Origin: Methylococcaceae bacterium
GTDB taxonomy: Bacteria; Pseudomonadota; Gammaproteobacteria; Methylococcales; Methylomonadaceae
NCBI GenBank assembly: GCA_947505105.1
Contig: CANNKG010000011.1
Coordinates: 1-56,115, forward strand
Reading direction: 5' to 3'
Length of the DNA stretch: 56,115 nt
Below, piece by piece: positions 1-9,130 of the stretch (its first letter is position 1; every line of letters begins with the position of its first letter). The notes under the pieces were generated by a model. That model had not been told where the DNA came from and ran no database searches. It saw only the letters and a list, made by a program, of their open reading frames with translations. Position numbers and translations under genes: made by a program.

Positions 1-1
1 G

Positions 2-100
2 CAAATAAGGATTCTGGCATTGATAGGATTTTCGGCGGAAACCTACTTGGGACTTACGCCGGAATTAGGAAAACTGAGTGTCAAAATGGGCGAACCATGA
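2..100 (+). CDS. Possible 3' end of a gene cut by the window edge
   Basis: An open frame enters from the left edge and ends at a TGA at 98-100, giving about 32 residues with ordinary-looking composition (it ends LSVKMGEP). No domain can be recognised from so short a piece. It could equally be chance open sequence, so this is only a marker that a gene may continue to the left. Confidence 0.2.
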   Translation, partial: QIRILALIGFSAETYLGLTPELGKLSVKMGEP

Positions 101-223
101 GTTTGGATGCAATTTAAAACAGCAATTCTCAATTTGAAGCCAGACTGTCCAAATTAAGAATAGCTGAATTTAAAATGCGCATTAAATTTTTTGAGTCGAG
201 CTATGTCATAATAGCGACTGATA

Positions 224-328
224 GCGGCAGAGTTTTGCATGTAAACATGCACCTAATCGATGGAAACAGGTCATGAGTTGACCAAGCCACCAGAGTCTGC
301 GGCGTAATGATAGTTGCCGAGATTTTTT
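224..328 (+). ncRNA. Candidate structured RNA or riboswitch-like leader
   Basis: CGGCA (225-229) can pair with TGCCG (315-319), enclosing a nested GCAGA/TCTGC pairing, a TGCATG-TAAA-CATGCA hairpin at about 235-250 and a GGTCA/TGACC hairpin at about 269-283. A run of six T follows at 323-328, as in an intrinsic terminator. A CATAAT -10-like hexamer lies at 207-212, about 12 nt before the structure, without a convincing -35. The lipoprotein gene at 392 follows. The overall look (AAGCC strand, closing stem, short spacing to an envelope gene) faintly recalls GEMM-type c-di-GMP aptamers, but the diagnostic core is not clearly present, so no class is assigned. Confidence 0.3.
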
Positions 329-391
329 CATACTCATTACATCAACATTCGAATCCTAAGCGATACAACCCTTCTTGAGAAAAAAGGTGAT

Positions 392-775
392 ATGCAACAT
401 TGGTTAAGCCACAATCCCCGTACTGACGTTCAATTGTTGATAGTGCTGATCACCTTTATCACCTCCGGTTGCAGTTTTTTAGGCATGAGCAGTCGATTTG
501 ACGAATTTTCAGCACATGCCGAACAAGTCTTCCGCCATCAAAATGTAGTGATTGAAAAAATTATGCAGTTGAATGAGGATTCGACCGGGGTGTCAGATAA
601 GGCAATTTCGCAGGCTGAATTAAACATGTATGATCAGTGCCGCTTGCTCAACGAATATGCCATTCGCGAACGCGACGGTCAGGAGCAGAATTATTTTGAC
701 TCTCAAGAAATTCTCGACAGTATTGATGGATGTGAAACGTCGATTAATGCGGTTGAAAAATTACTAATAAAATAA
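392..775 (+). CDS. Small predicted lipoprotein, unknown function
   Basis: The 127-residue product starts at ATG 392, which has an AAAGGTG ribosome-binding site. An in-frame start at 314 lacks one and would bury the signal sequence. Residues 13-23 are hydrophobic and are followed by a lipobox-like T-S-G-C with the lipidated Cys at 27, so an outer- or inner-membrane lipoprotein is expected. The mature part is short, acidic and mostly helical, with two further cysteines (in YDQC and DGCE). No family was recognised. It may be governed by the possible structured RNA just upstream. Confidence 0.65.
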   Translation: MQHWLSHNPRTDVQLLIVLITFITSGCSFLGMSSRFDEFSAHAEQVFRHQNVVIEKIMQLNEDSTGVSDKAISQAELNMYDQCRLLNEYAIRERDGQEQNYFDSQEILDSIDGCETSINAVEKLLIK

Positions 776-950
776 TCACAACATTTCCAACAACACGCTG
801 TTCTTCGCGGTATATCCTTACCAAAAACCTTTAGCCCAACCGGAATTTATATTTCGGGGCTGGTATTTTATCGGAGCACTCGTTCCCCATTTTTGATGAA
901 TTGCTTTGAATGATAAAATCCACTTTATACTCACAATTTTAGGAGAAAAA

Positions 951-1502
951 ATGGCGCTTCGAACATTCAAACAACATCGCCCCGTACTGGGCGAATCGGT
1001 TTACATCGACCAAAGTGCCCAGGTGATCGGCGATGTCGCTCTAGGGGATCATGTGTCGGTATGGCCAACGACAGTAATTCGTGGTGATGTTGAGAAAATA
1101 CGCATCGGCGAGGGTACCAATGTCCAAGATGGCGCAGTATTGCACGTCTCGCATGCCGGTAAATTTTCGCCGGAAGGGCATCCGTTGACTATTGGACATG
1201 ACGTTACGATCGGGCATCGCGCGGTCGTTCACGCGTGTACGATCGGCAATTACTGTCTAATCGGTGTTGGCGCAATTGTCATGGATGATGCGGTGCTTGA
1301 GGATTATGTAATGCTCGGTGCCGGCGCCCTTGTGCCACCCGGAAAGACACTGCCCGGTGGCTATCTGTACGTCGGCGCCCCGGCCAAACCGGTACGTGAG
1401 TTAAGCATCACCGAAAAAGAATTTTTGGCATATTCGGCGGCGCATTACCGAAGTTTAAAGGATATTTACCTGGAAGCCGAAACGATGTCGGCTTTACCCT
1501 GA
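951..1502 (+). CDS. Gamma-class carbonic anhydrase family protein (left-handed beta-helix)
   Basis: The 183-residue protein consists of hexapeptide repeats that form a left-handed beta-helix trimer, as in YrdA, CaiE and PaaY. Histidines in HVSH, TIGHDVTIGH and VVHAC are in the positions that bind the metal between subunits in gamma-carbonic anhydrases. Members of this family either hydrate CO2 or are catalytically silent, and the sequence cannot decide which. The start at 951 is chosen over an upstream ATG at 911 because AGGAGA lies just before it and the family begins with this segment. It is convergent with the next gene, with a strong hairpin between. A role in carbon metabolism alongside the DAB/beta-CA island is possible but 40 kb away. 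Confidence 0.85.
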   Translation: MALRTFKQHRPVLGESVYIDQSAQVIGDVALGDHVSVWPTTVIRGDVEKIRIGEGTNVQDGAVLHVSHAGKFSPEGHPLTIGHDVTIGHRAVVHACTIGNYCLIGVGAIVMDDAVLEDYVMLGAGALVPPGKTLPGGYLYVGAPAKPVRELSITEKEFLAYSAAHYRSLKDIYLEAETMSALP

Positions 1503-1520
1503 AAAGGTTAATAGACATGT

Positions 1521-1550
1521 TGACTGGACGAGAACTCCTCTCGTCCGTCA
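1521..1550. terminator. Bidirectional hairpin between convergent genes
   Basis: TGAC-T-GGACGAG pairs with CTCGTCC-GTCA across a 7-nt loop, an 11-bp stem with one bulged T. It lies between the stops of the gamma-carbonic anhydrase and the glycosyltransferase. There is no long T tract, so termination strength is uncertain. Confidence 0.55.
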
Positions 1551-1566
1551 CCTTGGCGCTTAATAA

Positions 1567-2607
1567 TCAGATTTTATGGTGGGACACTTTAACTTCATTC
1601 CAGACTGAACTTATGTACTCCTGATCCAGAGTCGGCATCCCCTTAGCTATCCAGGCGACCATAATCTTGGCAACATTCGGATAACTCACTTGAATCAGCT
1701 TTTGATCATCAAGCCAAGCCTCAACGACCGAACGATCTAAATCAAACATGGTTTGTCCATAGCCAAGTTGTTTGAGTGCGAAAGCATTGGAGATTTGTTC
1801 CATTTGGGAATGCAGCGGTTTTACCAGAATTTTCTTACCTGCCAGCAAGGCTTCGCTCGGCAATTCGAAGCCGGCGTTACTGATGATGCCGATACTATCG
1901 GCAAAATCCTGGGCAAAGTCGTGTCTCGACACTGGTGTGCACTGAATATGCGCAAGATCGTGGGTCATTTTTTCGTTGCTATAAACATGAAAATCAAAAT
2001 CAGAAAAAGGTTTTAGAAGTTCAACAATATCGTCCAAGGTTTCGAAAGGTAGATAGACGATTATTTTGTTTTTCTTAAGCGTTTTAGGTAGCGGTGGAAT
2101 TTCGATCATCGGCGGTAATATCGGCTGACCAAAATGATGCCAGTGCAGGCCAATGCCAACATCGACCGGCGCAAAATATTTCAGAATCATTGCGGCAATC
2201 GGATCGACTCCAGCTTTTGGAATCGCATAATTGAACGCATATTGATGTCCGATGCCGATCAATTTTCGACCTTGTTTTTTAGCTGCCCAAGCGGTCACCG
2301 GCTCGAAATCGCTGATAATCAAATCATAGCCGCCCAAATCGAGCGAGCCGATTTCTTTAAAAAATTGTCCATAGCGGGTATTTCGAGCGGTGTTCAGATA
2401 TTGAACTTCACCTTTGTTGAACTGAAAAGTTAAGCCGGAATAGCATAAGTAATCTTTAAACATTGCCATTTCAACATAATCGGCAGCGCTACGCCCTGAA
2501 AACAAATAGGTCACCTCGAATCCTGCGCTCGCCAATTCTTTAGCCATTACGCGCGCTCGCGTAATATGGCCGTTTCCCGTTCCTTGTACGCCATAAAAAA
2601 TTTTCAT
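1567..2607 (-). CDS. MJ1255/VC2487-type glycosyltransferase
   Basis: The 346-residue cytoplasmic GT-B fold protein belongs to the MJ1255/VC2487 family of putative UDP-sugar transferases. It starts with the nucleotide-sugar fold strand MKIFYGVQGTGNGH, where the GNGH turn is the family hallmark. The C-terminal half carries ISNAGFELPSEALLAGKK, equivalent to the donor-binding SNAGxxxxxE motif of MurG-like enzymes. It is the last gene in the leftward lipid/sugar cluster, 170 bp after ugd, so it may be co-transcribed. Substrate is unknown. By context it could elongate a glycolipid, but this is inference. Confidence 0.75.
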   Translation of the reverse strand: MKIFYGVQGTGNGHITRARVMAKELASAGFEVTYLFSGRSAADYVEMAMFKDYLCYSGLTFQFNKGEVQYLNTARNTRYGQFFKEIGSLDLGGYDLIISDFEPVTAWAAKKQGRKLIGIGHQYAFNYAIPKAGVDPIAAMILKYFAPVDVGIGLHWHHFGQPILPPMIEIPPLPKTLKKNKIIVYLPFETLDDIVELLKPFSDFDFHVYSNEKMTHDLAHIQCTPVSRHDFAQDFADSIGIISNAGFELPSEALLAGKKILVKPLHSQMEQISNAFALKQLGYGQTMFDLDRSVVEAWLDDQKLIQVSYPNVAKIMVAWIAKGMPTLDQEYISSVWNEVKVSHHKI

Positions 2608-2777
2608 AATGCAGGTTATCCTGAATGTTAAACTGGTAATAAGCGCATGAATCCCCTAACTGCGGGTCAATGCGCAGTGATGCACAAAAAATGAATTTGG
2701 GTGACGTCGGTCCTAACTAACTAAATAAGCCGTGCGGCCCAGTGAAATTTAGTGGCAAGGTATGACAGAGCCGCACC

Positions 2778-4109
2778 TTATTGATTTCGACCAATTCCGT
2801 AATAGCGCAGGCCCTTAGCTTTGAGAAGCTTGGGATCGTAGAGATTGCGCCCGTCAAAAATGACTCGATCGCTGAGTTTCAGTTTCAAGAGGTCAAAATC
2901 AGGACTCCAGAAATTCTTCCATTCGGTCACCACACAGAGGGCATTTGCGCCCTCCAGGGTTTCTTCCTGGGTGTCGCATAGCACGAGTTGCATGGGTAAG
3001 CTATCGCTATAAACTCGCTGCATTTCTTCGAGCGCTTCCGGGTCAAAAGCTTTGATGATTGCGCCGGCGGAGAGCAGGGCTTCCAGCAATACTCGACTTG
3101 GCGCTTCTCGAATATCATTGGTCTTCGGCTTGAACGCCAATCCCCATAAAGCGAAGGTTTTGCCTGCCAGGGATTCCCCATAATGCCGATTGATTTTGTC
3201 GAATAACACCTGTTTTTGGCTATGGTTAATCGCCTCGACAGCCGTTAATAATGGCGTATCGTAATTATGTTCACTCGCGGTATGAATCAGGGCTTTCAAA
3301 TCTTTAGGGAAACATGAGCCGCCATAACCGCAACCCGGATAAATAAAATGGTAGCCAATGCGGCTATCGGAGCCGATGCCATGCCGGACATTTTCAATAT
3401 CCACCTGTAGATGCTCGGCAAGATTGGCAAGTTCGTTCATGAAACTGATTTTGGTCGCCAGCATCGCATTCGCAGCATATTTGGTGAATTCCGCCGAACG
3501 AATGTCCATCGCTAAAATTCGATCATGATTACGATTAAACGGCGCATACAAGGCTTTCAGCAATTCGGTGGTGCGCGGATTGTCGGTACCGATGATAATT
3601 CGATCTGGTTTCATAAAGTCGGTAATGGCCGCACCTTCTTTTAAGAACTCGGGATTTGAGACCACATCGAATTCGACCAGATTTTGTTGTCGATCAAGAA
3701 TCTTAGTAATACGCGCCTTGACTTTATCAGCAGTTCCGACCGGCACCGTTGATTTGTTGATGATGATGCGGTAATCCTGCAGGTGTTCCGCAATACTTTC
3801 GGCAACCTGCAGCACATAATGTAAATCTGCCGAACCATTTTCATCCGACGGCGTACCGACCGCAATAAACTGAAACAGACCATGTCGAACGGCTTGAGTG
3901 ATATCGGTGGTAAAGTTTAACCGACCGGCGCGTTGGTTTTCTCGGACCAGAAATTCTAAACCGGGTTCGAAAATTGGAATAATACCTTGCTCTAAACGAG
4001 CGATCTTTTCCGCATCGACATCGACGCACAGTACATCATTACCGACTTCTGCTAGGCATGCGCCGGTAACTAATCCGACATAACCGGTACCGAAAATTGT
4101 GACTTTCAT
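2778..4109 (-). CDS. ugd: UDP-glucose 6-dehydrogenase
   Basis: The 443-residue enzyme oxidises UDP-glucose to UDP-glucuronate with two NAD+. The N-terminal Rossmann motif [10 protein letters not shown] binds NAD. The catalytic cysteine is Cys266 in [12 protein letters not shown], and the C-terminal UDP-binding domain contains [16 protein letters not shown]. The start at 4109 has GGGAG eight bases upstream. A longer open frame exists but it runs into the upstream gene. It begins 14 bp after the Agt-like glycosyltransferase, so the two are one operon. This suggests the UDP-glucuronate feeds a glucuronosyl-diacylglycerol made by that partner. Confidence 0.93.
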   Translation of the reverse strand: MKVTIFGTGYVGLVTGACLAEVGNDVLCVDVDAEKIARLEQGIIPIFEPGLEFLVRENQRAGRLNFTTDITQAVRHGLFQFIAVGTPSDENGSADLHYVLQVAESIAEHLQDYRIIINKSTVPVGTADKVKARITKILDRQQNLVEFDVVSNPEFLKEGAAITDFMKPDRIIIGTDNPRTTELLKALYAPFNRNHDRILAMDIRSAEFTKYAANAMLATKISFMNELANLAEHLQVDIENVRHGIGSDSRIGYHFIYPGCGYGGSCFPKDLKALIHTASEHNYDTPLLTAVEAINHSQKQVLFDKINRHYGESLAGKTFALWGLAFKPKTNDIREAPSRVLLEALLSAGAIIKAFDPEALEEMQRVYSDSLPMQLVLCDTQEETLEGANALCVVTEWKNFWSPDFDLLKLKLSDRVIFDGRNLYDPKLLKAKGLRYYGIGRNQ

Positions 4110-4123
4110 AGTGATGCTCCCGC

Positions 4124-5158
4124 CTAACTCGACAACGGAATTGTTAGCTCTTTGATGGGGACCAGATTGTTCAAAAATTGCTTCGAACAATTTTGCCAGG
4201 AATAATTCAACGCCTGTTCCCGGCAATGGTGACTGTTCAGATTTAACGCATCGTAAAAAGCGACCTCCAAATCTTCGCGCAGGCAACCGGTATGATTGTC
4301 AATCAAGACATCCATTGGCCCCTGAACCGGATAAGCAGCGACGGGCACCCCGCTGGCAAGGGCATCGAGCATCACGATGCCGAAGGTGTCGGTTTTGCTT
4401 GGAAACACGAAGACATCTGCCGCCGCCATGTAATCAGCAAGTTCTTGGCCAATTTTAAAACCGGTAAAAATAACCTCCGGAAATTTGTCGCGTAGTTCTT
4501 TCAATTGCGGCCCATCGCCAACGACGACTTTAGTGCCGGGAATAGTCAGATTCAAAAAAGCCTCGATATTTTTTTCAATCGCCACGCGACCGACATACAT
4601 CGAGATGGGTCGCGGATAATCGAGAAAATGTTTATTACCGGGTTTAAAGCGCTCGATATCCACACCCCGCGACCAGCGCACAAATTTTTCTTGAGTAAAG
4701 CCCCATCCGGCAAGATCTCGTTCCACCTGCGGCGTCGCGACCATAATCTGCTTGGCGGGTTGATGAAACCAGCTTAAGGCTCGATAACCCCAGGAGAGTG
4801 GAATTTTGAAGCGCAAATTGACGTATTCGGCAAATAAGGTGTGAAATGAGGTCGTAAATGCCAATTTGTTTTTGAGGCAATATTTTCGCGCGGCCAGCCC
4901 TAAAGGGCCTTCGGTCGCAATATGAATATGCTGCGGTGCAAATGCCTTCAGTAAACGTTTGACCTTGGGATAACAAAATAACGACAGCTTGATCGAAGGA
5001 TAACTGGGGCATGGAATGGTGTTGAATTGATCGGGCGTGATCAACAAAATTTCGGCCCCCTGCGCTTTGAGGGTATTGCAAGTGTTGTCTATGGTGGTCA
5101 CGACCCCATTAATTTGCGGGTGCCAAGCATCGGTAATAAAAGCGATTTTTACATTCAT
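4124..5158 (-). CDS. Agt-like diacylglycerol glycosyltransferase (GT4)
   Basis: The 344-residue GT4 enzyme opens with [18 protein letters not shown] and contains [23 protein letters not shown] and [10 protein letters not shown]. This series is characteristic of the SQD2/MgdA/Agt branch that moves sugars to diacylglycerol or mannosyl carriers. The C-terminal donor site has [20 protein letters not shown], with the EX7E-like segment partly changed to D. In Agrobacterium, Agt makes glucosyl- and glucuronosyl-diacylglycerol under phosphate limitation. The same role is inferred here from the downstream ugd and from four 11-bp-phased Pho-box-like repeats upstream of its start. Sugar and acceptor specificity are not proven by sequence. 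Confidence 0.75.
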   Translation of the reverse strand: MNVKIAFITDAWHPQINGVVTTIDNTCNTLKAQGAEILLITPDQFNTIPCPSYPSIKLSLFCYPKVKRLLKAFAPQHIHIATEGPLGLAARKYCLKNKLAFTTSFHTLFAEYVNLRFKIPLSWGYRALSWFHQPAKQIMVATPQVERDLAGWGFTQEKFVRWSRGVDIERFKPGNKHFLDYPRPISMYVGRVAIEKNIEAFLNLTIPGTKVVVGDGPQLKELRDKFPEVIFTGFKIGQELADYMAAADVFVFPSKTDTFGIVMLDALASGVPVAAYPVQGPMDVLIDNHTGCLREDLEVAFYDALNLNSHHCREQALNYSWQNCSKQFLNNLVPIKELTIPLSS

Positions 5159-5190
5159 ATTTTTTATCCGTCATGTTCACTTAGCCTGAC

Positions 5191-5246
5191 ATGCTAAGGC
5201 TTCAATATGAACAAATGATGACGGTTCGATGACGTTTTGATGAGCC
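5191..5246 (-). promoter_or_regulatory. Pho-box array and -10 for the agt-ugd operon
   Basis: On the minus strand, four 7-mers GGCTCAT, ACGTCAT, CCGTCAT and TGTTCAT are separated by exactly 4 nt each (plus-strand starts 5240, 5229, 5218, 5207). The last is followed by 10 nt and then TAGCAT (5191-5196), a -10-like hexamer. PhoB boxes are CTGTCAT-like direct repeats with 11-bp period that replace the -35. The array sits between the olsF stop and the agt start. Confidence 0.7.
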
Positions 5247-5253
5247 TTTTAGA

Positions 5254-6972
5254 CTAATTGTCTTCGATATTTTCAATATAGCGCTGGCGTTTTTTCGGGG
5301 TAATTTTATCGAGTTCGATCATTACCAAGCTATCGATGCAGTCGTTAAAATCCGGATCGACATTGAAGCCCATGAAATGACAACCTTCTTCAACACAAAG
5401 ATCGACATACTGCTTATAAAGCGTGGGCACTTTGACGCCCAATTTTTGTAGTTCGGTCGTTAACAGTTTAAAGCTCGATTTGTAATCCGAATTAAAGGTC
5501 GTATCAACCATCGTTCGGGTGGCTTCAGACAACTCGAAAGGCTGTTTGGCGTGAACAAACTGCTCGCTGGAGCCGAATTGTTTGGCATAAAAGCCGACAA
5601 TGGTTTCTTTGGCCAATTGAGGATAGGCATTGCTAAGGCTCAACGGCCCAAACAGATATTTGACTTGAGGTTGCAAGCGAATATATGCGCCGATGCCATA
5701 CCAGAGATAATCGAGACTGCGTTGGCCCCAATAGCGGGGTTGCACGAAACTGCGCCCTAATTCGATGCTATTGGGTAATAGAGCTTCAAATGCGGGAGTG
5801 AATTCAAATAGCGATTGACTATAGAAGCCTTGGCTGCCATGACTCGCCATAATTTGATTACCGGCCCCGATTCGATAAGCGCCGACAATTTCCAGATCGT
5901 ACTCGTCCCAGAGAATCAAATGTTCATAATAGACATCATATTTGTCGATGTCCTGAGCCAAGCCGGTGCCTTCTTCGACCGTTCTGAAGGTTAATTCGCG
6001 CAGCCTGCCAATTTCTTGCATCACTGGACAGTCATCCCGATAATGATAGAGAAAGATTTTTTTGCCGTCGCGGGTTTCGCCAAGCACTTGGGATTGATAG
6101 AGCGCTTTCTTGAGCGCCTTGGTGTCGACCGGATGCGCGACAGTGGCATAGGTTTTAAACAGGGATTTTTTATGTTTACCTAAATTGATCACATGCTTGC
6201 GCATGCGTTTAGCGAGCTGCTGTTTGGTTTCGTCGCATTTTTCGAGGGACTGGAAGGCAATCGGCGCACCTACTCTAAATTTGGCCGATTGCTTGTGTTT
6301 GTTGAACATTTCATTGACCAACAGCATGGTTCCCAGCGGTTTATAAAGCATGGATGCCCCATAAAACCACATCGAATTATAGGCTTCAATATGAATCGGC
6401 AGAATCGGGCAGTGGGCTTTTTTGGCTAATTTGATAAAACCGGTTTGCCATTCGCCATCACGCACACCTTTTGGCGAAATGCGCGACACTTCACCTGCCG
6501 GAAAAATGATCACGGCCTCCTCATTTTCAAGAGCCTCAAGCATTGCTTGATACGACTGCTTTTGAGCTTTTTTACCGCTGAGAATATCGACCGGTAAAAA
6601 GATCGATTGCAAAGGCGTCATGTGTTGCAGAACTTGATTGGCGATAATACGGACATCGGGGCGTACTGCTTTGATCAATTTGACCAGTGCGAGTCCGTCG
6701 AGGGTGCCGATCGGATGATTGGCTACAATCAGTAAGCGACCCACTGCAGGAATATTCTGGTAAGAGTCGGAACTGACCTCGTAATCGAATTCAAAATGTT
6801 GCAACAACTTTTCCAGAAACGCAAAACCGCGTAAATGTTGGTGCGTGCTGATGAAATCATTGAAATCCGCTTCATGCAGCAAATTTTTCAACAGTTTGAT
6901 GACAAATTTGCCGGTCTTGGCGGAGGATAATTCCGGATACACTTCCTGCAGTATGGCCTCTGCATTAATCAT
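5254..6972 (-). CDS. olsF: OlsF-type bifunctional ornithine lipid synthase
   Basis: The 572-residue fusion has two acyltransferase halves. Residues 60-280 form a PlsC/OlsA-like domain with the HX4D motif in NHPIGTLD and the substrate motif FPAGEVSR. Residues 290-560 match the OlsB/hemolysin-like GNAT fold (GKKIFLYHYRD, ELGRSFVQPRYWGQRSLDYL) that N-acylates ornithine with a 3-hydroxyacyl group. In Serratia OlsF both steps of ornithine lipid synthesis occur in one chain of this architecture. Ornithine lipids contain no phosphorus and commonly replace phospholipids during phosphate limitation, which fits the Pho-box-like promoter upstream. A generic PlsC-GNAT protein with another amine acceptor is the main alternative. 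Confidence 0.8.
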   Translation of the reverse strand: MINAEAILQEVYPELSSAKTGKFVIKLLKNLLHEADFNDFISTHQHLRGFAFLEKLLQHFEFDYEVSSDSYQNIPAVGRLLIVANHPIGTLDGLALVKLIKAVRPDVRIIANQVLQHMTPLQSIFLPVDILSGKKAQKQSYQAMLEALENEEAVIIFPAGEVSRISPKGVRDGEWQTGFIKLAKKAHCPILPIHIEAYNSMWFYGASMLYKPLGTMLLVNEMFNKHKQSAKFRVGAPIAFQSLEKCDETKQQLAKRMRKHVINLGKHKKSLFKTYATVAHPVDTKALKKALYQSQVLGETRDGKKIFLYHYRDDCPVMQEIGRLRELTFRTVEEGTGLAQDIDKYDVYYEHLILWDEYDLEIVGAYRIGAGNQIMASHGSQGFYSQSLFEFTPAFEALLPNSIELGRSFVQPRYWGQRSLDYLWYGIGAYIRLQPQVKYLFGPLSLSNAYPQLAKETIVGFYAKQFGSSEQFVHAKQPFELSEATRTMVDTTFNSDYKSSFKLLTTELQKLGVKVPTLYKQYVDLCVEEGCHFMGFNVDPDFNDCIDSLVMIELDKITPKKRQRYIENIEDN

Positions 6973-7016
6973 GACAGTCTCCCTTGGTGTTATATTGGCA
7001 CTTGAATAAAGGGTTT

Positions 7017-7050
7017 AGCCTAAGCAAGTTTTATGTCAGGAAGATGACTG
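7017..7050 (-). promoter_or_regulatory. Pho box and -10 for olsF
   Basis: On the minus strand CAGTCAT (7044-7050), 4 nt, then CTGACAT (7033-7039); each matches CTGTCAT at six of seven positions with 11-bp period. Ten nt later is TAGGCT (7017-7022) as -10. The layout is the same as at the agt and pap2-plcP promoters, and the box lies 61-78 bp upstream of the olsF start. Confidence 0.68.
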
Positions 7051-7227
7051 TTTTGAAACGGTTTAGTGAAAAGGGGGTAGTTATTTACTGCTCACTTTTT
7101 CTGGTGGGAAACGACCAATTACAAGATGGCAGGGCATCGATCAGTTTTTGATCAGTCCGAATTGGAAACCGATGCAGGCATGACATCAGGTTTATTAGTG
7201 TGCGTATTATCGTAAATTTAAATTGTC

Positions 7228-8916
7228 TTACGGATGACGAAAACCTGTCTGTTCCATGCCGAAGCTAACTTGACGGTACATCGAACCCTGATACTGGAAA
7301 CCCATCTTTTCGAGACACTGGATAACTGCTTGAGCTTCAATAGGTAAGAAAAAATAGACCGATTGAATTTGTGTGTCGGTAAAAATCTCATGCAGAAGGT
7401 GGGAAATCATGGTTAGACAAAGCTTATCGTTTGCGTAAGCAGAGTGGAAACTGCAATCATGGAGGACAACACTTGCAGGCGGCAAATTGAAATTTTGGTT
7501 CAGTTCGATCACTGGCCATTGAGTTTGATGCCAAGCTGCCCATGCGTAACCAACTATACGATCATCAATCTGCATCGTAAACACCTGTTCGTCACTTTCC
7601 AATCTGATCAAGGCTTTGGACAAAAAATTGTTATTCGTTTGCCAAGTGCTATCGATTGCAATGCTAAGCAAGTGACTAAGAGAATTGCAAGAGATGTGCG
7701 CATGCCGCTGAAAATTCTCGATAGATTGCCGGTCGAATCGATAGACGCGTAATTCTTGTGAGTCATTGACCCAGCGGGAAAAGTGGCGTTTCAAAGCAGT
7801 TGGTTTCATGTGAGAGATTTGCTCTAAATCCTGCGCTTGAATTCCCAAGGGAAGGAGCACTCGCTTCACGGTTTGTTTAAGCATGTGTTTTGCGTCATCT
7901 ACCAAACGTAGCCAGATTGTCCTGTAGATAAAAGCATTCATGACTTCATCATGGGTCGAAGCAAAACGATCCTTCCAGGGGGCGTCACCCGGGGTAATAT
8001 CCAACACCTCTAAGTTTTCATCGATGAGAGACCGACTCAACTGCATGATATGGAGTTTACCCACTGAGTGCTCTGCGAGTAAAGGAGAGTGCATGATCAT
8101 GGAGAGATTAAGCCACGTCCCGCTAACGCTTGCCCACAAGGCGGCAATCGGTTTTTGGTCCAGATAACTGACCGTCAGATGAACTTGGGACGGGACCAAC
8201 GCAAATAATTTGCGATAGAAATTCCGTTTGTGGGGATCTCGTCTAAATGGGATCGAATTATGAACTGCGCCTTGACGAAAATCATAGAAATCAATCAGTT
8301 CATCGAACACCTGTTCCAATTCATCGGGATCGGTGATGCGTCGAAACTCAAGGTTACCTAATTTCTTGAGTCGATTGAACCGACTTTTATTGCTTTTTTT
8401 GGCAAAACTCTGTTGGATGATTTGTTCATCAATTTGTAATAGTGGTCTTTTCCGCCGACGAATAATCGTACGATGGCGGATATTGGGTACTTGTTTGAGT
8501 CGCTCTCCGAGTGCTACTTCGGGAAGATAATTAAAAGTAAGCTTACTAAACACGAAGTTTTGGGTGAGCTCGCTCCAAACTGCGGAAAGAAACCGCTGTT
8601 CTTGGTCTGCCAAGGCAAGCCAAACATGATATTCGGCTTGTCTATCACCCACATGGGTAAGATTTTGATTTTGGGGATTGTAGGCCAGAAAAAACACTCC
8701 ATCGAGTTCCCCTTGGCTATTACGAACATATGCTATTAAGGGTGTCCAGTGTTCGCGATATTCCTCATACCACGACTTTACAAATCCGGGCGTCTGGCAT
8801 GCTGTTGCGTAAGCACATCGTTGAAATAGTATTCGCCATTGTTCGATAAACCATGCCTCTTGGAGGAGTTGATCGGCAGAGTTAGCATAAACAAGCTGGA
8901 CATTAGAAATATTCAT
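7228..8916 (-). CDS. BcsL/CelD-like acetyltransferase with a second GNAT domain
   Basis: The 562-residue protein appears to contain two GNAT-type folds. Residues about 40-340 match the Acetyltransf_6 (BcsL/CelD) pattern: an aromatic N-terminal strand (TPLIAYVRN), a basic central segment (RFNRLKKLG) and LDITPGDAPWKDRF near the end. These proteins are often found with exopolysaccharide or peptidoglycan-modification genes. Residues about 395-550 (MQIDDRIVGYAWAAW, LHDCSFHSAY, LEKMGFQYQGSMYR) look like a separate acetyltransferase whose acetyl-CoA loop is weak. Substrate is unknown. It lies 255 bp upstream of olsF on the same strand, but the Pho box lies between them, so it is probably not in the same regulon. 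Confidence 0.6.
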   Translation of the reverse strand: MNISNVQLVYANSADQLLQEAWFIEQWRILFQRCAYATACQTPGFVKSWYEEYREHWTPLIAYVRNSQGELDGVFFLAYNPQNQNLTHVGDRQAEYHVWLALADQEQRFLSAVWSELTQNFVFSKLTFNYLPEVALGERLKQVPNIRHRTIIRRRKRPLLQIDEQIIQQSFAKKSNKSRFNRLKKLGNLEFRRITDPDELEQVFDELIDFYDFRQGAVHNSIPFRRDPHKRNFYRKLFALVPSQVHLTVSYLDQKPIAALWASVSGTWLNLSMIMHSPLLAEHSVGKLHIMQLSRSLIDENLEVLDITPGDAPWKDRFASTHDEVMNAFIYRTIWLRLVDDAKHMLKQTVKRVLLPLGIQAQDLEQISHMKPTALKRHFSRWVNDSQELRVYRFDRQSIENFQRHAHISCNSLSHLLSIAIDSTWQTNNNFLSKALIRLESDEQVFTMQIDDRIVGYAWAAWHQTQWPVIELNQNFNLPPASVVLHDCSFHSAYANDKLCLTMISHLLHEIFTDTQIQSVYFFLPIEAQAVIQCLEKMGFQYQGSMYRQVSFGMEQTGFRHP

Positions 8917-9130
8917 GGCGACGCAGAGCAGGCTTTGGAGGAATGTAGATTTATCAAGGATGAATGATTTGGCGCTATCTTTTTCATCGTAGCGATAGTT
9001 AGTTCATTGAATTATATCATAATAGCCTAAAGATTTTGGTAAATATCCAAAGTTTTCTACTCGATAAACAATCAGTGTCAAACTTGGGTCTGCATCCGCA
9101 CTGAGTGATAAAGCAGATTGTATTGGTTAA

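Noticed and set aside
2664-2712. 11-bp-phased ATGCACA/ATGAATT/TGACGTC upstream of the MJ1255-type gene as a Pho box
   Set aside because: The units match CTGTCAT poorly and no TAnnnT hexamer lies 10 nt after the last one, unlike the three accepted promoters.
4110-4286. N-terminal 59-residue extension of Ugd
   Set aside because: It overlaps the Agt-like gene, is unlike the family, and the [12 protein letters not shown] start has a Shine-Dalgarno match.
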